A stretch of 64,000 nt of DNA from Parelaphostrongylus tenuis (lineage: Eukaryota > Nematoda > Chromadorea > Rhabditida > Metastrongylidae), in contig JAHQIW010000900.1 of assembly GCA_019055375.1 (NCBI GenBank), forward strand, positions 1 to 64,000, given 5' to 3'. The position numbers and the translations under genes were made by a program. The notes below the pieces were generated by a model. It was not told the origin of the DNA. It saw only the letters and a list, made by a program, of their open reading frames with translations, and ran no database searches. Positions 47,151 through 58,394 of the stretch are shown here, in pieces (position 1 is the stretch's first letter; each line of letters starts with the position of its first letter).

Positions 47151-47420
47151 GAGGATGTTTGAAGCCTTTTCTGTACTGAATTTCTATAGCGAAGTCCAAA
47201 AATAGTTGATTGCCAGAATGTCTACATATCCACTGCCAGACGTAATTCATGGACTGAAAAAAATATGATAACGCAATGTAATATGCTATAACCATAAATA
47301 AACTCTCGCCATCCCTGCTATAAAGTAGGGTTCAGTGTGGGCCGTGTGCGAGTGATGAAGAGGGCCACACTGCTCAAAACTTACGATGCCTTTGACTTAC
47401 CAACCTCTCAAAGGCTTTAA

Positions 47421-47658
47421 CCCTTTCAGGACCGTTGACCCACATCTGTATACCTAACCCCGGCGTGGGAATCCATTAGGTGTGTTAATGTATCACTTCA
47501 ATTACAGTACTGTCTTATTTTTCTATGTGATGTTCTTTGAAAATGTATTATGTTCTCTTTGGTAGGGATATAACAGTAAATACACAATTGGAATGATAGA
47601 GTATTCCCACGCCTGGGGTAAGAGATGCGGAGGGGGTTGGGTCCATGGTTCTAAAGAG
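47421..47658. mobile_element. TTAA-flanked MITE
   Basis: 238 bp between TTAA at 47417-47420 and 47659-47662. Ends CCCTTTCAGGACCGTTGACC and the complement of CTCTTTAGAACCATGGACCC. The partner in the right arm is 53769-54005. Same end type as 39501-41174. Confidence 0.82.
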
Positions 47659-49029
47659 TTAAACATCCACACAAACTACTCGAGAATTTCTACAAATAGT
47701 TATCTTTGTGAATATTTTACGTAGATCGCATGCCTCAGTGCTTCGTCATGTCGTGTACTATTACTACGTTCGCAGAAATAAATCAGCCTTCCGACTTTGA
47801 TTAAGTACATCTCATTGTCTAGTTAAACGGCACCAATTGGAATAAGGGCCGTTGAATTCCTTGAAAAAAATGAAACAATTCCTCTTGTTTCCGAAAGGCG
47901 AAATTCTAATTCTGTACAAGTTACAAAGTGTAATTTTTCTGTCGAAACCAGTATTTGGAACGGCAAAGAGATTGATTTCGTACATCAAACACTATGATCT
48001 GTTATATTTCCCACATTTACAATAGTTTATATCTGCTCCACTTTCGCGCTTGCTTTGGAGACTTTAAAGTTTTGAAATTGTTCTGGATGTCATTGGAGAT
48101 TCGAAGTCAAAGTTAATTACAATGAATATGACGTCTACAGAAGGCGAAGTTCAACGAAATATCAGCTGCTCAGATAAACTTCATTATAGCAACCTCATGT
48201 TTTGGCTTAAAGAAAAACTGTCAATTTAGGAAAAGTTTTACATGACCGTTGGGCAAGCAATGAAAAAGCTTCCCAAGTTCTTCTTGCAAATTGTAAAATT
48301 ATCGAGTTGTTGGAAACCGATAATCAGTTCTTGAACTCCGCTTACATATAAATAAATTTTGATCGCTTATCTCACATTCACCGTTCACTATGATGCATTA
48401 AACTTCTAGTTTGAAATGAATGAATTTTTGGGAAGAAGAAGGATCTGCATACAACTTCTGTAGGTTGTAGATAGGCTTACGTTTTTGGCAAAAGGTACCC
48501 TGAATTGCACATTGGATTGAACGGTGCTTTGACCTTGTGTCCCAAATCAGAACTTCCATTTCTCCGCGTTAGGCAAACCGTTACTAGAAATGACTTGGCC
48601 GAAAGAAATAGTGATTTTATATGTAAAAGGGGAGTTACAAATCTTTTCGATGCTCGATATTGTCGAATACCATGGTCATCCGTTGGGAATTCATAAACGT
48701 TGAACACTTTATCTTAATTTCCTTTCTTGTGCTTCTTTTCATCACACAACAGCCTGAAATATTCTGAAAACCGTAGGAAACGCGCGAAGAACTTCATCGT
48801 TATCTCGGAAATAGAAAAAAAAAACGAAAATTGCAGTCAAACTCTACAAAAGCCGAATATTCGAAAAGAGGAGAGTCGTATACGTTAAAAAAAACTGTTT
48901 GTCAGATACCATACCGATGAGACTGCTGAATTTTCGGTGTTGGATATGAACTATAAAGCGAGAAGTTTTGGTCTCTGCATACCGTTTAGTACATATCAGC
49001 GTAAGTTTTGAGAGCTTGATTTTCTTTAA

Positions 49030-49215
49030 CCCTTCAGGATCACCGACCCAAACCTCTTCGTCTTTTACTCCCAGCTGCGTCTAGTAACGGTGTCTAACCC
49101 CAGCGTGCTGTGCTCAAAATGGCACGCGGGTAAGACGCCATTGTTAACAACGCCTTACATTGTTAGACGCCATTTTTAAATGCAGCACACTGGGGGTCAG
49201 AGACGCGGAGTGTTG
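49030..49215. mobile_element. TTAA-type MITE, partial
   Basis: Begins at TTAA 49026-49029 with CCCTTCAGGATCACCGACCC and contains an inner inverted repeat (TGTCTAACCCCAGCG and its inverse near 49190). The far end is not flanked by TTAA. The partner is 52230-52390. Confidence 0.6.
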
Positions 49216-49319
49216 TAGTATACTTTTTTTTTGTAAAAGTACTTCGTTTTGATAAATACTCAAATTTACATGGCTAAAATTACATAAATAATAGGAGAGC
49301 ATTCCATAAGCATAATAAA

Positions 49320-49565
49320 AACTGAGACGTAACGCTTTCAGCTTTACTCAATTCCTGAGAAATGCGCCTAGCATTCGTGTTCAATTTTTAACTTTGTTTG
49401 AGGTGACTAAATGAATATCTGGTCATTACAACGACTAGCGGAGGTCTACCGCTGTATTGAGTCAGTGCCACTTATCCTTCCAGACAAGTCCGGTATGGTC
49501 GAACCATCGACTTTTTTGCAACACGGAGTACTTCTAACCACTGCACCACATACGCTCCTGAATGA
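49320..49565 (-). repeat. tRNA-derived SINE-like repeat
   Basis: On the minus strand: GTGCAGTGGTTAGAAGTACTC (A box), GATGGTTCGACCATACC (B box) and a body ending in GAATTGAG. Partner at 51890-52135. Confidence 0.65.
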
Positions 49566-49745
49566 GCTTTATAGGGATAGAAACTGTTTTTTAGGGTAAG
49601 CTGCTGCATTTACAGTAGACGCTATCATTATAGTATATTCAAGCAGATGAGTGTAAATAACGCCCACCAGAAAAGTTTTATTCCGCAAATGCTGGAATTT
49701 CTCCAATCGTTTTTTGGCACTACTCCACGCTGTTTGTATGCGAGC

Positions 49746-49747
<2 letters not shown>

Positions 49748-49804
<57 letters not shown>
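49748..49804. repeat. AT microsatellite
   Basis: (AT)n, about 57 bp with one interruption. The corresponding place in the right arm (near 51.66 kb) lacks the expansion, so it grew after the arms duplicated or was lost in one. Confidence 0.9.
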
Positions 49805-49805
<1 letters not shown>

Positions 49806-50010
49806 AACTGCACTAGTATTAAATTTATTTTAGGTAAATCATCATATTCTACTGTGCGGATCTCAGGACTGCTAGCATTCGATTCGTTTTCACGCAAAGT
49901 CCCTGTGATCTCCGAACATTTTGCGCTTTGTTTCAACTATTGAGGATTCCGCCATATTTGTGAATGTTGCAGAATGCTGACTGAGATTTCTCCTTGCGGT
50001 TCTGCGATTA

Positions 50011-51475
50011 AGTTTGTTATCAGTTTTATCCCACAATTCTCTATGTTCCTTGAGCACACACGAGACTATTTGATTTTTTTGCTTATAAGGGCGCAGAGAA
50101 AAATGACTTCATTTGCTGGGGAAGTTTTCACACGCGTGTTAGTAATCATTCGAAAGCTTAGATTTCTGGCAAGAGCCTCACGTCGCTCGTTTTTCAAAAC
50201 ACTTTTTTATAACGCTGTAAAATCCAGAGAAAGTTACGTCTCGGACGCGCATATTTCTCTGCGTGAGGCGGCCACGTGAACTGCTCGCGTGATACTTCTC
50301 TACGCGTTCATACGCCTCAAAAATCGCTAATCATCGCGTCAGCTAACGCGACTGTCTCAGATAGCCGCATGTGATCTGGCCAAAGACCTTGGTCGCGGAT
50401 GGGAGTTGAACTTATCTTGTCTGCTGCGGTTCAGAGAAACGGTCCTTTCAGGATATAAACACAGAATTGGAATCAGAAAAAATTACACTATCGAATGATT
50501 ACTATTAGTCCAAAGAAAAAGCTCTTTCCATCGAGAAACATGCGCGTCTGTGATGCAAGAAATCTCCTCCTATAGCAACGTCAAAAAGGCTTTTCGGAAA
50601 ACTGGTGATGTGGGGCTGTAGCCTGAATTCTCGTCTTTGAATGTATACTAACACTCTCATGAAAAGTTCTCCAGCGAACGAGGTTAGCTTTTCATTCAAG
50701 GCCAAAGAACCAATTGTTCATTTACAGGAGCTAGTGCTCCAGTGAATTTTGTTTTCTTCTGAGTTTGAGACCGCAAAAGTAATAATCTATTGTCAAATAT
50801 CTTCAAAACTCGAACGGAAGAGAGCTGCGGCTTAAATTTAACAACATTGGAAACAAAAGAACTTCTTCACACTTTTCGCCTTCTATGAGTGTTCCACGGA
50901 ATTTTCCCGCTCGAAGATTGACCAAGAAGTGTTTACACTAATGGGTAGTTTATCGCTCTCGCATTAAAGTATCATTCTGGGAATATTGTATGAGATCACG
51001 TGTGACGAGGAGGCATTGCTTCCTATGGTTTGTCCTTGGATTTAGCGGACATATCCTGAATACCTTGAATGTACTTCACACTGAAATATTAGATTCTTTT
51101 AGAAAGATGATGACTTCTATCTCAAAACCATCAGCGTATCTCTGTGGAGCGCCTTTTGGAGTACATGGTTTAGCCTTAAGTTTACTGCTTTGGCGTTCAT
51201 TTTTCTAAACGCGAACTCGCGTTATCATCACCCTTTACAGTTACCTACCGCCCCATGTCACGTGATCATGCATCATTACGCGCGATCCCCCATAGTTTTG
51301 ATGACGATGATAACTCTTCCAAGCTCTGTAGAAGGCAAAATCCATTGGGACGTTGACTACTACAAAAAAGTGGTAGAATAATAGCAGTCTAGTCGCGTAC
51401 TCATAGAGAAAATAGCAGATTATTGATTAACGCCGAGAGTGATAAAAAGCCGTTCTTGCAAATAAAATGATTCGG
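50011..51475. other. Spacer of the giant inverted repeat
   Basis: Single-copy relative to the arms. It contains dispersed repeats near 50.10-50.22 and 50.51-50.70 kb. A plus frame at 51190-51381 (ending EGKIHWDVDYYKKVVE) is unassigned. No gene is supported. Confidence 0.5.
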
Positions 51476-51889
51476 GTAATCACAAAACCGCAAGGAGAAA
51501 TCTCAGTCAGCATTCTGCTACATTCACAAAGATGACTTAATCCTCAATAGTTGAAACAAAGCGCAAAATGTTCGGAGATCACAGGGACTTTGCGTGAAAA
51601 CGAATCAAATGCTAGCAGTCCTGAGACTCGCACAGTAGAATATATGATAATTTACGAAAAACAAATTTAATATTAGTGGAGTTTATATTCATAATCCTCG
51701 CATACAAACAGCGTGGAGTAGTGCCAAAAAACGATTGGAGAAATTCCAGCATTTGCTGAATAAAACTTTCTGGTGGGCCACATTTACACTCATCTGCTTG
51801 AATATTCTATAATGATAGCGTCTACTATAAATGCAGCAGCTTACCCTAAAAAACAGTTTCTATCCTTATATAACTCATTCATACCACAT

Positions 51890-52135
51890 TTAGTAGCGTA
51901 TGTGGTGCAGTGGTTAGAAGTACTCCGTGTTGCAAAAAAGTCGATGGTTCGACCATACCGAACTTGTCTGGAAGGATAAGTGGCACTGACTCAATACAGC
52001 GGTAGACCTCCGCTAGTCATTGTAATGACCAAATATTCATTAAGTCACCTCAAACGAAGTTAAAAATTGAACACGACTGCTAGGCACATTTCTCAGGAAT
52101 TGATCAAAGCCGAAAGCGTTACGCCTTAGTTTTTA
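51890..52135 (+). repeat. tRNA-derived SINE-like repeat
   Basis: Plus-strand counterpart of 49320-49565, with A box GTGGTGCAGTGGTTAGAAG near 51903 and B box GGTTCGACC near 51946. Confidence 0.65.
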
Positions 52136-53768
52136 TTATGCTTATGGAATGCTCTTCTATTATTTATTTAATTTCAATCATGTAAATTTGAGTATTTAAC
52201 AAAACGAAGTACTTTTTCAAAAAAAAAGAAGTATACAAAAATACTCCGCGTCTCTGACCCCCAATGTGCTGCATTTAAAAATGGCGTCTTACCCGCCTGC
52301 CATTTTGAGCGCAGCGCTGGGGTTAGACACCGTTACTAGACGCAGCTGGGAGTAAAAGACGAAGAGGTTTAGGTCGGTGATCCTAAAGGGTTAAAAAAAA
52401 TCAAGCTCTCAAAACTTACGCTGATATGTACTAAACGGTATGCAGAGACTAAAACTTCTCGCTTTCTTGCAAGCTAGTTCATATCCAACACCGAAAATTC
52501 AGCAGTCTGATCGGTATGGGTGGTATCTCACAAACAATTTTCTTAACGTATACGACTCTCCTCTTTTCGAATATTCGGCTTTTGTAGAGTTTGACCGCAA
52601 TTTTCGCTTTTTTTTTCTATTCCCGAGATAACAATGAAGTTCTTCGCGCGTTTCCTACGGTTTTAGAATATTTCAGGCTGTTGTGTGATGAAAAGAAGCA
52701 CAAGAAATGGAAATAAGATAAAGTGTTCAACGTTTATCAATTCCCAACGGATGACCATGGCATTCGACAATATCGAGCATCGAAAAGATTTGTAACTCCC
52801 CTTTTATATATAAAATCACTATTTCTTTCGGCCAAGTCATTTCTAGTAACGGTTTGCCTAACGCGGAGAAATGGAAGTTCTGATCTGGGACACAAGGTCA
52901 AAGCACCGTTCAATCTAATGTGCAATTCAGAGTACCTCTTGCCAAAAACGTAAGCCTATCTACAACCTACAGAAGTTGTATGCAGATTCTTCTTCTTCCC
53001 AAAAATTCATTCATTCCAAACTAGAAGTATAATGCATCATAGTGAACGGCGGTGGCGAGATAAGCGGTCAAAATTTGTTTATATATAGGTGGAACTCAAG
53101 AACTGATTATCAGTTTCCAACAACTCGATAATTATCCAATTTGCAAGATGAACTTGGGAAGCTTTTTCATTGCTTGTCCAACGGTCATGTAAAACTCTTC
53201 CTAAATTGACAGTTTTTCTGTAAGTCAAAACATGAGGTTGCTATAATAGAGTTTATTCGAACAGTTGATATTTCGGTGAACTTCGCCGTCTCTAAATGTC
53301 ATATTCATTGTAATTGACTTCAAATCTCCAATGACATTAAGATCAATTTCGAAACTTTAAAGTCTCCAAAGCGAGCGCGAAAGTGGAGCAGACATAAACT
53401 ATTTCAAATGTGTAAAATATAACAGAACATGGTGTTCGGCGTACGAAATCAATCTCTTTGGCGTTCCAGATACTGGTTTCGACGGAAAAATTACACTTTG
53501 TAACTTGTACAAAATTAGAATTTCGCCTTTCGGAGATAAGAGGAATTGTTTCATTTATTTTTTCAAGGAATTCAACGGCCCTTATTCCAATTGGTGCCGT
53601 TTAACTAGACAATGAGATGTATTTGATCAAAGTTGGAAGGCTGAATTATTTCTGCGAACGTAGTAATAGCACACGACATGACGAAGCGCTGAGGCATGCG
53701 ATCTACGTAAAATATTCACAAAGTCAACTATTTGTAAAAATTCTCGAGTAGTCTGTGTGGATGCTTAA

Positions 53769-54005
53769 CTCTTTAGAACCGTAGACCCACCCCCTCCGCA
53801 TCTCTAACCCCCAGCGTAGGAATACTCTATCATTCCAATTGTGTATTTACTGTTATATCCCTACCAAAGAGAACATAATACATTTACAAAGAACATCACA
53901 TAGAAAAATAAGACAGTACTATTATTGAAGTGATACATTAACACACCTAATGGATTCCCACGCCGAGGTTAGGGATACAGATGTGGGTCAACGGTCCTGA
54001 AAGGG
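53769..54005. mobile_element. TTAA-flanked MITE, right-arm copy
   Basis: Bounded by TTAA at 53765-53768 and 54006-54009; mirror of 47421-47658. Confidence 0.82.
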
Positions 54006-54269
54006 TTAAAGCCTTTAAGAGGTAGGCAAGTCAAAGGCATAGTAAGTTTCGGGCAGTATGGCCCGCTTCATCGCTGGCACCACGACCCACACTGAACCCT
54101 ACTTCACAGCAAGGATGGTGAGACTTTATTTATGGTGATAGCATATGATATTGCGTTATCATAATTTTTTCAGTCCATTAAAAACGGCTGACAATGAGTA
54201 TGTAGGCATTCTGGCAATGAACTATTTCTAAACCTTGCTATAGTAATTCAGTATATAAAAGGCGTCAAA

Positions 54270-54595
54270 CATCCTCACAGACTATTAAAGCTCAAAATGA
54301 GGCTCTCGACGTTGATCGTCCCTGAAGTATGCGCCCAGCTTTCGTATTCTAATTTTTGATTTCGTTTAAAGTGACTGAATGCGTATCTGGTCTATACGAT
54401 AACTCGCGGTACCTCCCGCTGTACCGAGTCAGTGCTGCTCATCGTCTCAGACCAGTCTGATACCAATTCACCAATCCTGGACGGATGGATGGCTTGGTGA
54501 GCCATGAGCACGAGATGGAACCATCAACTATGTGTGCGTCGCAGAGTTCTTCTAACCACTGCGCCACATGTGCTTTCACATGCTACATTGAATAG
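54270..54595 (-). repeat. tRNA-derived SINE-like repeat, right-arm copy
   Basis: Mirror of 46855-47150, with GTGGCGCAGTGGTTAGAAG near 54570 on the minus strand, better preserved in its A box than the left copy. Confidence 0.55.
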
Positions 54596-54644
54596 ACAGA
54601 TAGATGCGCTGTAACGTTTAGAGAGTGCTGTGTAAAATGGGCAT

Positions 54645-54718
54645 CAGCAGTGTAACGAATAAAGCAAGCGTTCAGGGAAAGAGTGAAGTGCGGGTTCTAG
54701 ACCCGCGTGACGCGAAAG
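54645..54718 (+). repeat. tRNA-like repeat, right-arm copy
   Basis: Plus-strand counterpart of 46715-46783 (GTGTAACGAATAAAGCAAG, GGTTCTAGACCCGCGTGACG). Confidence 0.55.
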
Positions 54719-55290
54719 TTTTGCACATAACTCTAGATCAGTGGCTATATTGAATGTTTATAGGGAGGTTCAAAAAAACAATCGATTGGAAGAAGCCCCA
54801 GAATGTTGTGATGATAACAACTTGTGTGCAGGAAGTGTTCATCACAAAATGCAAATCAGTAGTATAGGCCAAGCCCAAATAGAAATATAGACCTTTGTAT
54901 GGAACAGTAAACAACCGAGAAAAAAGTTGAGATCAAATCACGTCGACCCACTTACCCGTATAAGAGTGCTAATTCTATTTTATTCCAATGCATTGTATTG
55001 ATTAAGGTAGTGTAATTGATGTATCTGTTGCATTTATTGAACTTTGAGGTATTTAATGCAATTATTGTTCTTTTAATTGATCTCTTTAAAAATAAGAAAT
55101 TACGAAAGCACGCTCTTACTTAGGCTTAGGCTTGAAGAAGTTGATAGGGCTACAATTCTCCACTAGTGTACGCTTGAGTTTATAAGTAAAGAAAAGCTCG
55201 TTTTCTTCGAACAATAAAAGTTCACTAGCATATACATCCATACAAGTGTAGATGCATGTCTAGAACATATGCGCGTGCGTAGACATGTAC

Positions 55291-55332
<42 letters not shown>

Positions 55333-55415
55333 CACATACATGTATATGCATATACACGTATATACACATGTCTACATCTATTCAATATAGAAGTACGACA
55401 TATATGAGCACGCGT

Positions 55416-55446
<31 letters not shown>

Positions 55447-55734
55447 ATATGTTTTTGTGTGCGCGTGTATCAAAGTACCTGCCTGCCAAGTACAATTAAT
55501 GCCTATCCATGTATGTACATATACATGCATATGTGCATGTCCACGCTTACACATAAGTACACACCCATTCATATATACGCCATGATAAATGTCCTCATAA
55601 GCGAACTGGCAGATTTTTGAGAAGACACTTCGCCATTAAAAAAAAGGTGCTGTAGAGTAAGAACTATTGAGCCGGTTATATCGAATTCTCGCCCGTTCGG
55701 GAGTGAATTTTCATGGAGAAATCCTAGAATTGCT

Positions 55735-56090
55735 GTGAGAGTCGACGAAAACCCTTAGGGAGGATCAGGGCCGCATTGAGAACAGCGTCCGTTGGAGAGG
55801 TGCCATTCCAGACAAAAAGCGCCCATCGCAGATATTTCACGAGTTCCCCTATGACAGTCTTCTAGCAACGACATCAACAGCTATATTCAGTGTATCGGAA
55901 CGTGTTAAGACATGTAAAAACAAGTAATGACAAACAAAGAACCCGTAACAAAAGTGGATATGGCGTTGGCTCGGCGCCAACACAGAAAGCCATTAGCCAG
56001 CCTCACGCCGATTCAAAAATGTCGCACGCGACGTCGATGGTGCCAATTTAAAGGAATGGATGGATTCGTCACCGGACCCGTTCTAGCACT
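55735..56090 (+). pseudogene. Interrupted coding remnant, unidentified
   Basis: From 55738 one frame reads ESTKTLREDQ, NSVRWRGAIPDKKRPSQIFH, EFPYDSLLATTSTAIFSVSE, then after a one-base slip in the A run near 55918 continues NKSGYGVGSAPTQKAISQPH to a TAA near 56048. A TGA lies just upstream (EILELL, stop). Composition looks protein-like but no family was recognised. It may be a decayed exon or transposon relic. Confidence 0.3.
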
Positions 56091-56235
56091 TGATTACGGT
56101 ATATTGTGTGAACCGAACCAGCTCCCATCGGGGGCCCAAAGTTTTAATGCTTTGTTTTTGTGTGGTGCGCCACCTTCAGCTATATTTTTCCTCTCTTTCT
56201 AGGAGAATTTGTTGTGTAATAACAGGATAAAGCCT

Positions 56236-56305
56236 CGGTAGTGAAGTTGGTTTGTATGTGGTCAGGGAATGACGGAATGCGGGTTCGATTCCCGTCTGAG
56301 GTTCA
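56236..56305 (+). repeat. tRNA-like repeat
   Basis: Contains GCGGGTTCGATTCCCGTCTGAGG, with a B box (as GGTTCGATTCC) and a D-arm-like segment. The acceptor stem is incomplete, so a functional tRNA is unlikely. Confidence 0.45.
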
Positions 56306-57043
56306 GAGTTTTGCAAATCATTCAACATTATTGGTCATATACTCTAAATCTTCTTATGAGTTGGATATATATCTTTAACATCATGACACCCACTAGAAGC
56401 GGTTACATGGGAAGGATTTTTGTCGATTCGTTGTATATCAGCGTATTTGGATTGAGCATGCTTATTAAGCAAAATACAGTGTGATGTGATTCTTAGGGAA
56501 TTCTTCTAATGAATCAATAAAACCTCTCAGTTAACTTTGAAAATGAAAAAAACAAAACTTTGAATATTTTGATAAATGTGAAAATTGAAAAATTTGACTA
56601 GTGTCCACCGGGCTCTCGCACAAGCTTTTCAGAATGACTGTTTGTCGGTCACTTACCATTTTCCTTTTTTTTTATTTCGGATTTCAGTTTCTTTATCATC
56701 CTAAAGCTACTATTCTTTTTTTTTCTTCCCTGTTTTCAACTTTACTGTCGTTTCCAATCCAACTAGTAGCTAGGAAGACCGATCAATGGCCCACACTTTG
56801 AAAAGCGCTCTTGCAAAGTTAAGTAAGAATTTCCAGGGAAATCACTAAGTCGGCTTACAAATTCCTCTTTTCCTTTCTATAGTGTAGAATCTGCGGTTTT
56901 TTTTTCTAGTTAGAAACGAGTGATCTATACGGAGAACATTAGCGCGAGTGGTGGATTGTTTTGTTTTTGTCTTTTTCAGTCAGAATTCTTTTTATTTGAC
57001 TGCCACTTGCAGCAGTATGATGTTATAGTATACCCAATAAGGT

Positions 57044-57155
57044 GGAGTGCTGTGCAAAAACATTTGCGTCAGCCGGGATTCGAACCCAGATCTCACTCTT
57101 TCCGGGAGCGTATGCTAACCGTTGCACCACCGACGCTCGTTTTGCACAGCACTCC
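57044..57155. repeat. tRNA-like sequence inside a terminal-inverted-repeat element
   Basis: Perfect 16-bp inverted ends GGAGTGCTGTGCAAAA/TTTTGCACAGCACTCC enclose a 72-nt tRNA-like on the minus strand (57065-57136): 7-bp acceptor GCGTCGG/CTGACGC, D stem GTGC/GCAT, anticodon stem CGCTC/GAGTG, T stem CTGGG/CCCGG. Anticodon loop CCGGAAA has C33. Related copies lie at 18.9 and 63.9 kb. Confidence 0.75.
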
Positions 57156-57400
57156 GAAGGCAACCTCCCCCCCCCCCCACGAAAAAATTCAGCTGTTGGC
57201 CTACTTCAACTCGAAGCAGCCTCACCAGGGGGTCCCGCCTTCTTGATCGCGAGAGCCCCCCAGCTAGGGAAGTTACACAGCAGCAACACAGCACTCCACA
57301 TTATTGTCTATTTCTACAAGCTCTTCAATCGAGTTTGTAAAAACGTTCGCTATGTAGTGTTCCACACGTTCTTCGATACTGCTGATTACTTTTCAATTGT

Positions 57401-57415
57401 CATGCTGCAGGTATA
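57401..57415 (+). promoter_or_regulatory. Acceptor site directly before rps-19 start
   Basis: CATGCTGCAG ends at 57410, five bases (GTATA) before the ATG. Such an acceptor with no coding exon upstream is the usual place of spliced-leader addition in nematodes; a cis intron in the 5' UTR is the alternative. Confidence 0.55.
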
Positions 57416-58200
57416 ATGGTTAAAGCCACCAGTATAAAAGATGTAGACCAGCATGAGGCTGTAAAGCAAATCGCTCATTTCCTGAAGAAGAGTGGTAAAG
57501 TAAAGATACCGGAATGGTCTGATATTGTGAAACTCGGTGCCAATCGACAGCTCGCTCCCGTTGATCCTGATTGGTACTATATTCGTACTGCCAGCATCGC
57601 TAGACGTCTTTATATCCGATCTCCTGCTGGTATGTGGTTTGAAGATTAAACTAGTTAGTTAATGTTTCTGCCAATCAATTTGCATGACGTTATTGCTTTC
57701 TTTGTTATGTTATGAGTTCGTTTGAAGGAGTTGGAGCCCTCCGCACAGTTTTTGGTGGAAAGAAAGGACGTGGTTCGCGACCAAACCACTTTGCTAAGGG
57801 TTCAGGATCTGTTGTACGAAAGGCTCTACAAACTCTCGAAGACATTAAATGGGTGGAGAAGCACCCTGATGGGAAAGGTCGTGTCCTTTCCAAGCAGGTA
57901 ATATAGTTATAGTGTGCCACACTTCTGATTAAGGAAAATGAATGATTATATCGATGTTGAAGGAGCTATTCTCACATCGGGATGGTTACGACTCAGGTTT
58001 AATTCAGAGTAAGAGTTACTAAAAGAGATCAAAATACTAGAGGAGAGAGGGTGTTTACGCGGCTTCCATGTACCCAATTTTGTTTTACCTTGCAAATAGG
58101 ATAACATCTCAGCATCTCATTGTATGTTTTTTAGGGACGCAAGGATTTAGATCGTATTGCCACCGAGCTTCGTCAGCACGTTAAACCAGTTGAACTTTAA
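57416..58200 (+). CDS. rps-19: 40S ribosomal protein S19 (eS19)
   Basis: Three exons: 57416-57629, 57728-57897 and 58135-58200 (TAA 58198-58200), giving 149 residues, the normal eS19 length. The junctions restore the conserved sequence: IRSPA, then [17 protein letters not shown], then GRKDLDRIA. Other family signatures are VPEWSD-like [45 protein letters not shown] and [12 protein letters not shown]. eS19 sits in the head of the small ribosomal subunit and is needed for 18S rRNA maturation. Introns are short (98 and 237 nt). The second acceptor is an atypical TTTGAAG. The leader before the ATG is only about five bases. No frameshift or stop: this gene is intact. Confidence 0.97.
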
Positions 58201-58222
58201 AGTGTTGAGTTATGGTTTTCTT

Positions 58223-58228
58223 AATGAA
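58223..58228 (+). terminator. Candidate poly(A) signal of rps-19
   Basis: AATGAA, a variant poly(A) signal used in nematodes, 23 bases after the stop codon and followed by a T-rich stretch. No AATAAA is nearer. Confidence 0.5.
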
Positions 58229-58394
58229 TGTTATAAAGTTGTTCTTTTTGTCTTTTTTTCATGTTTATTCATTACTTTGGTGGTTCAGTTCATTCAAATT
58301 TATATGTATTTGCTTATGAGTAAACAACGCAGTACTAGTAATGCTCGTTGTTAATATCATTACTCCCTCCAAACTGTTTTGCAAGCCCTCATAG

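Larger units (their letters stand above)
45820..50010. repeat. Left arm of giant inverted repeat
   Basis: Reads as the reverse complement of 51476-55637 from end to end. Outer anchors: GAAGTGTCTTCTCAAAAATC (left) and its complement near 55.63 kb. Inner anchors: GATTTCTCCTTGCGGTT near 49.99 kb and its complement near 51.49 kb. Differences are substitutions and microsatellite lengths. It contains a tRNA-like repeat, two SINEs, two TTAA MITEs and a decayed hammerhead, all mirrored. Confidence 0.92.
51476..55637. repeat. Right arm of giant inverted repeat
   Basis: Mirror of 45820-50010. The 76-codon frame at 52723-52953 (+) is the counterpart of 48477-48707 (-) with a few changes (FPTDDHGIRQYRASKR in both). 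A frame conserved between arms may be a transposon relic; no domain was recognised. Confidence 0.92.

Noticed and set aside
57065..57136. Functional tRNA-Ser(GGA)
   Set aside because: The cloverleaf is good but C replaces U33 and the sequence sits in dispersed inverted-repeat elements; treated as tRNA-like repeat.
57042..57416. 124-codon frame running up to the rps-19 start
   Set aside because: It begins in the tRNA-like repeat, includes a poly-C run and ends at the acceptor before the true ATG.
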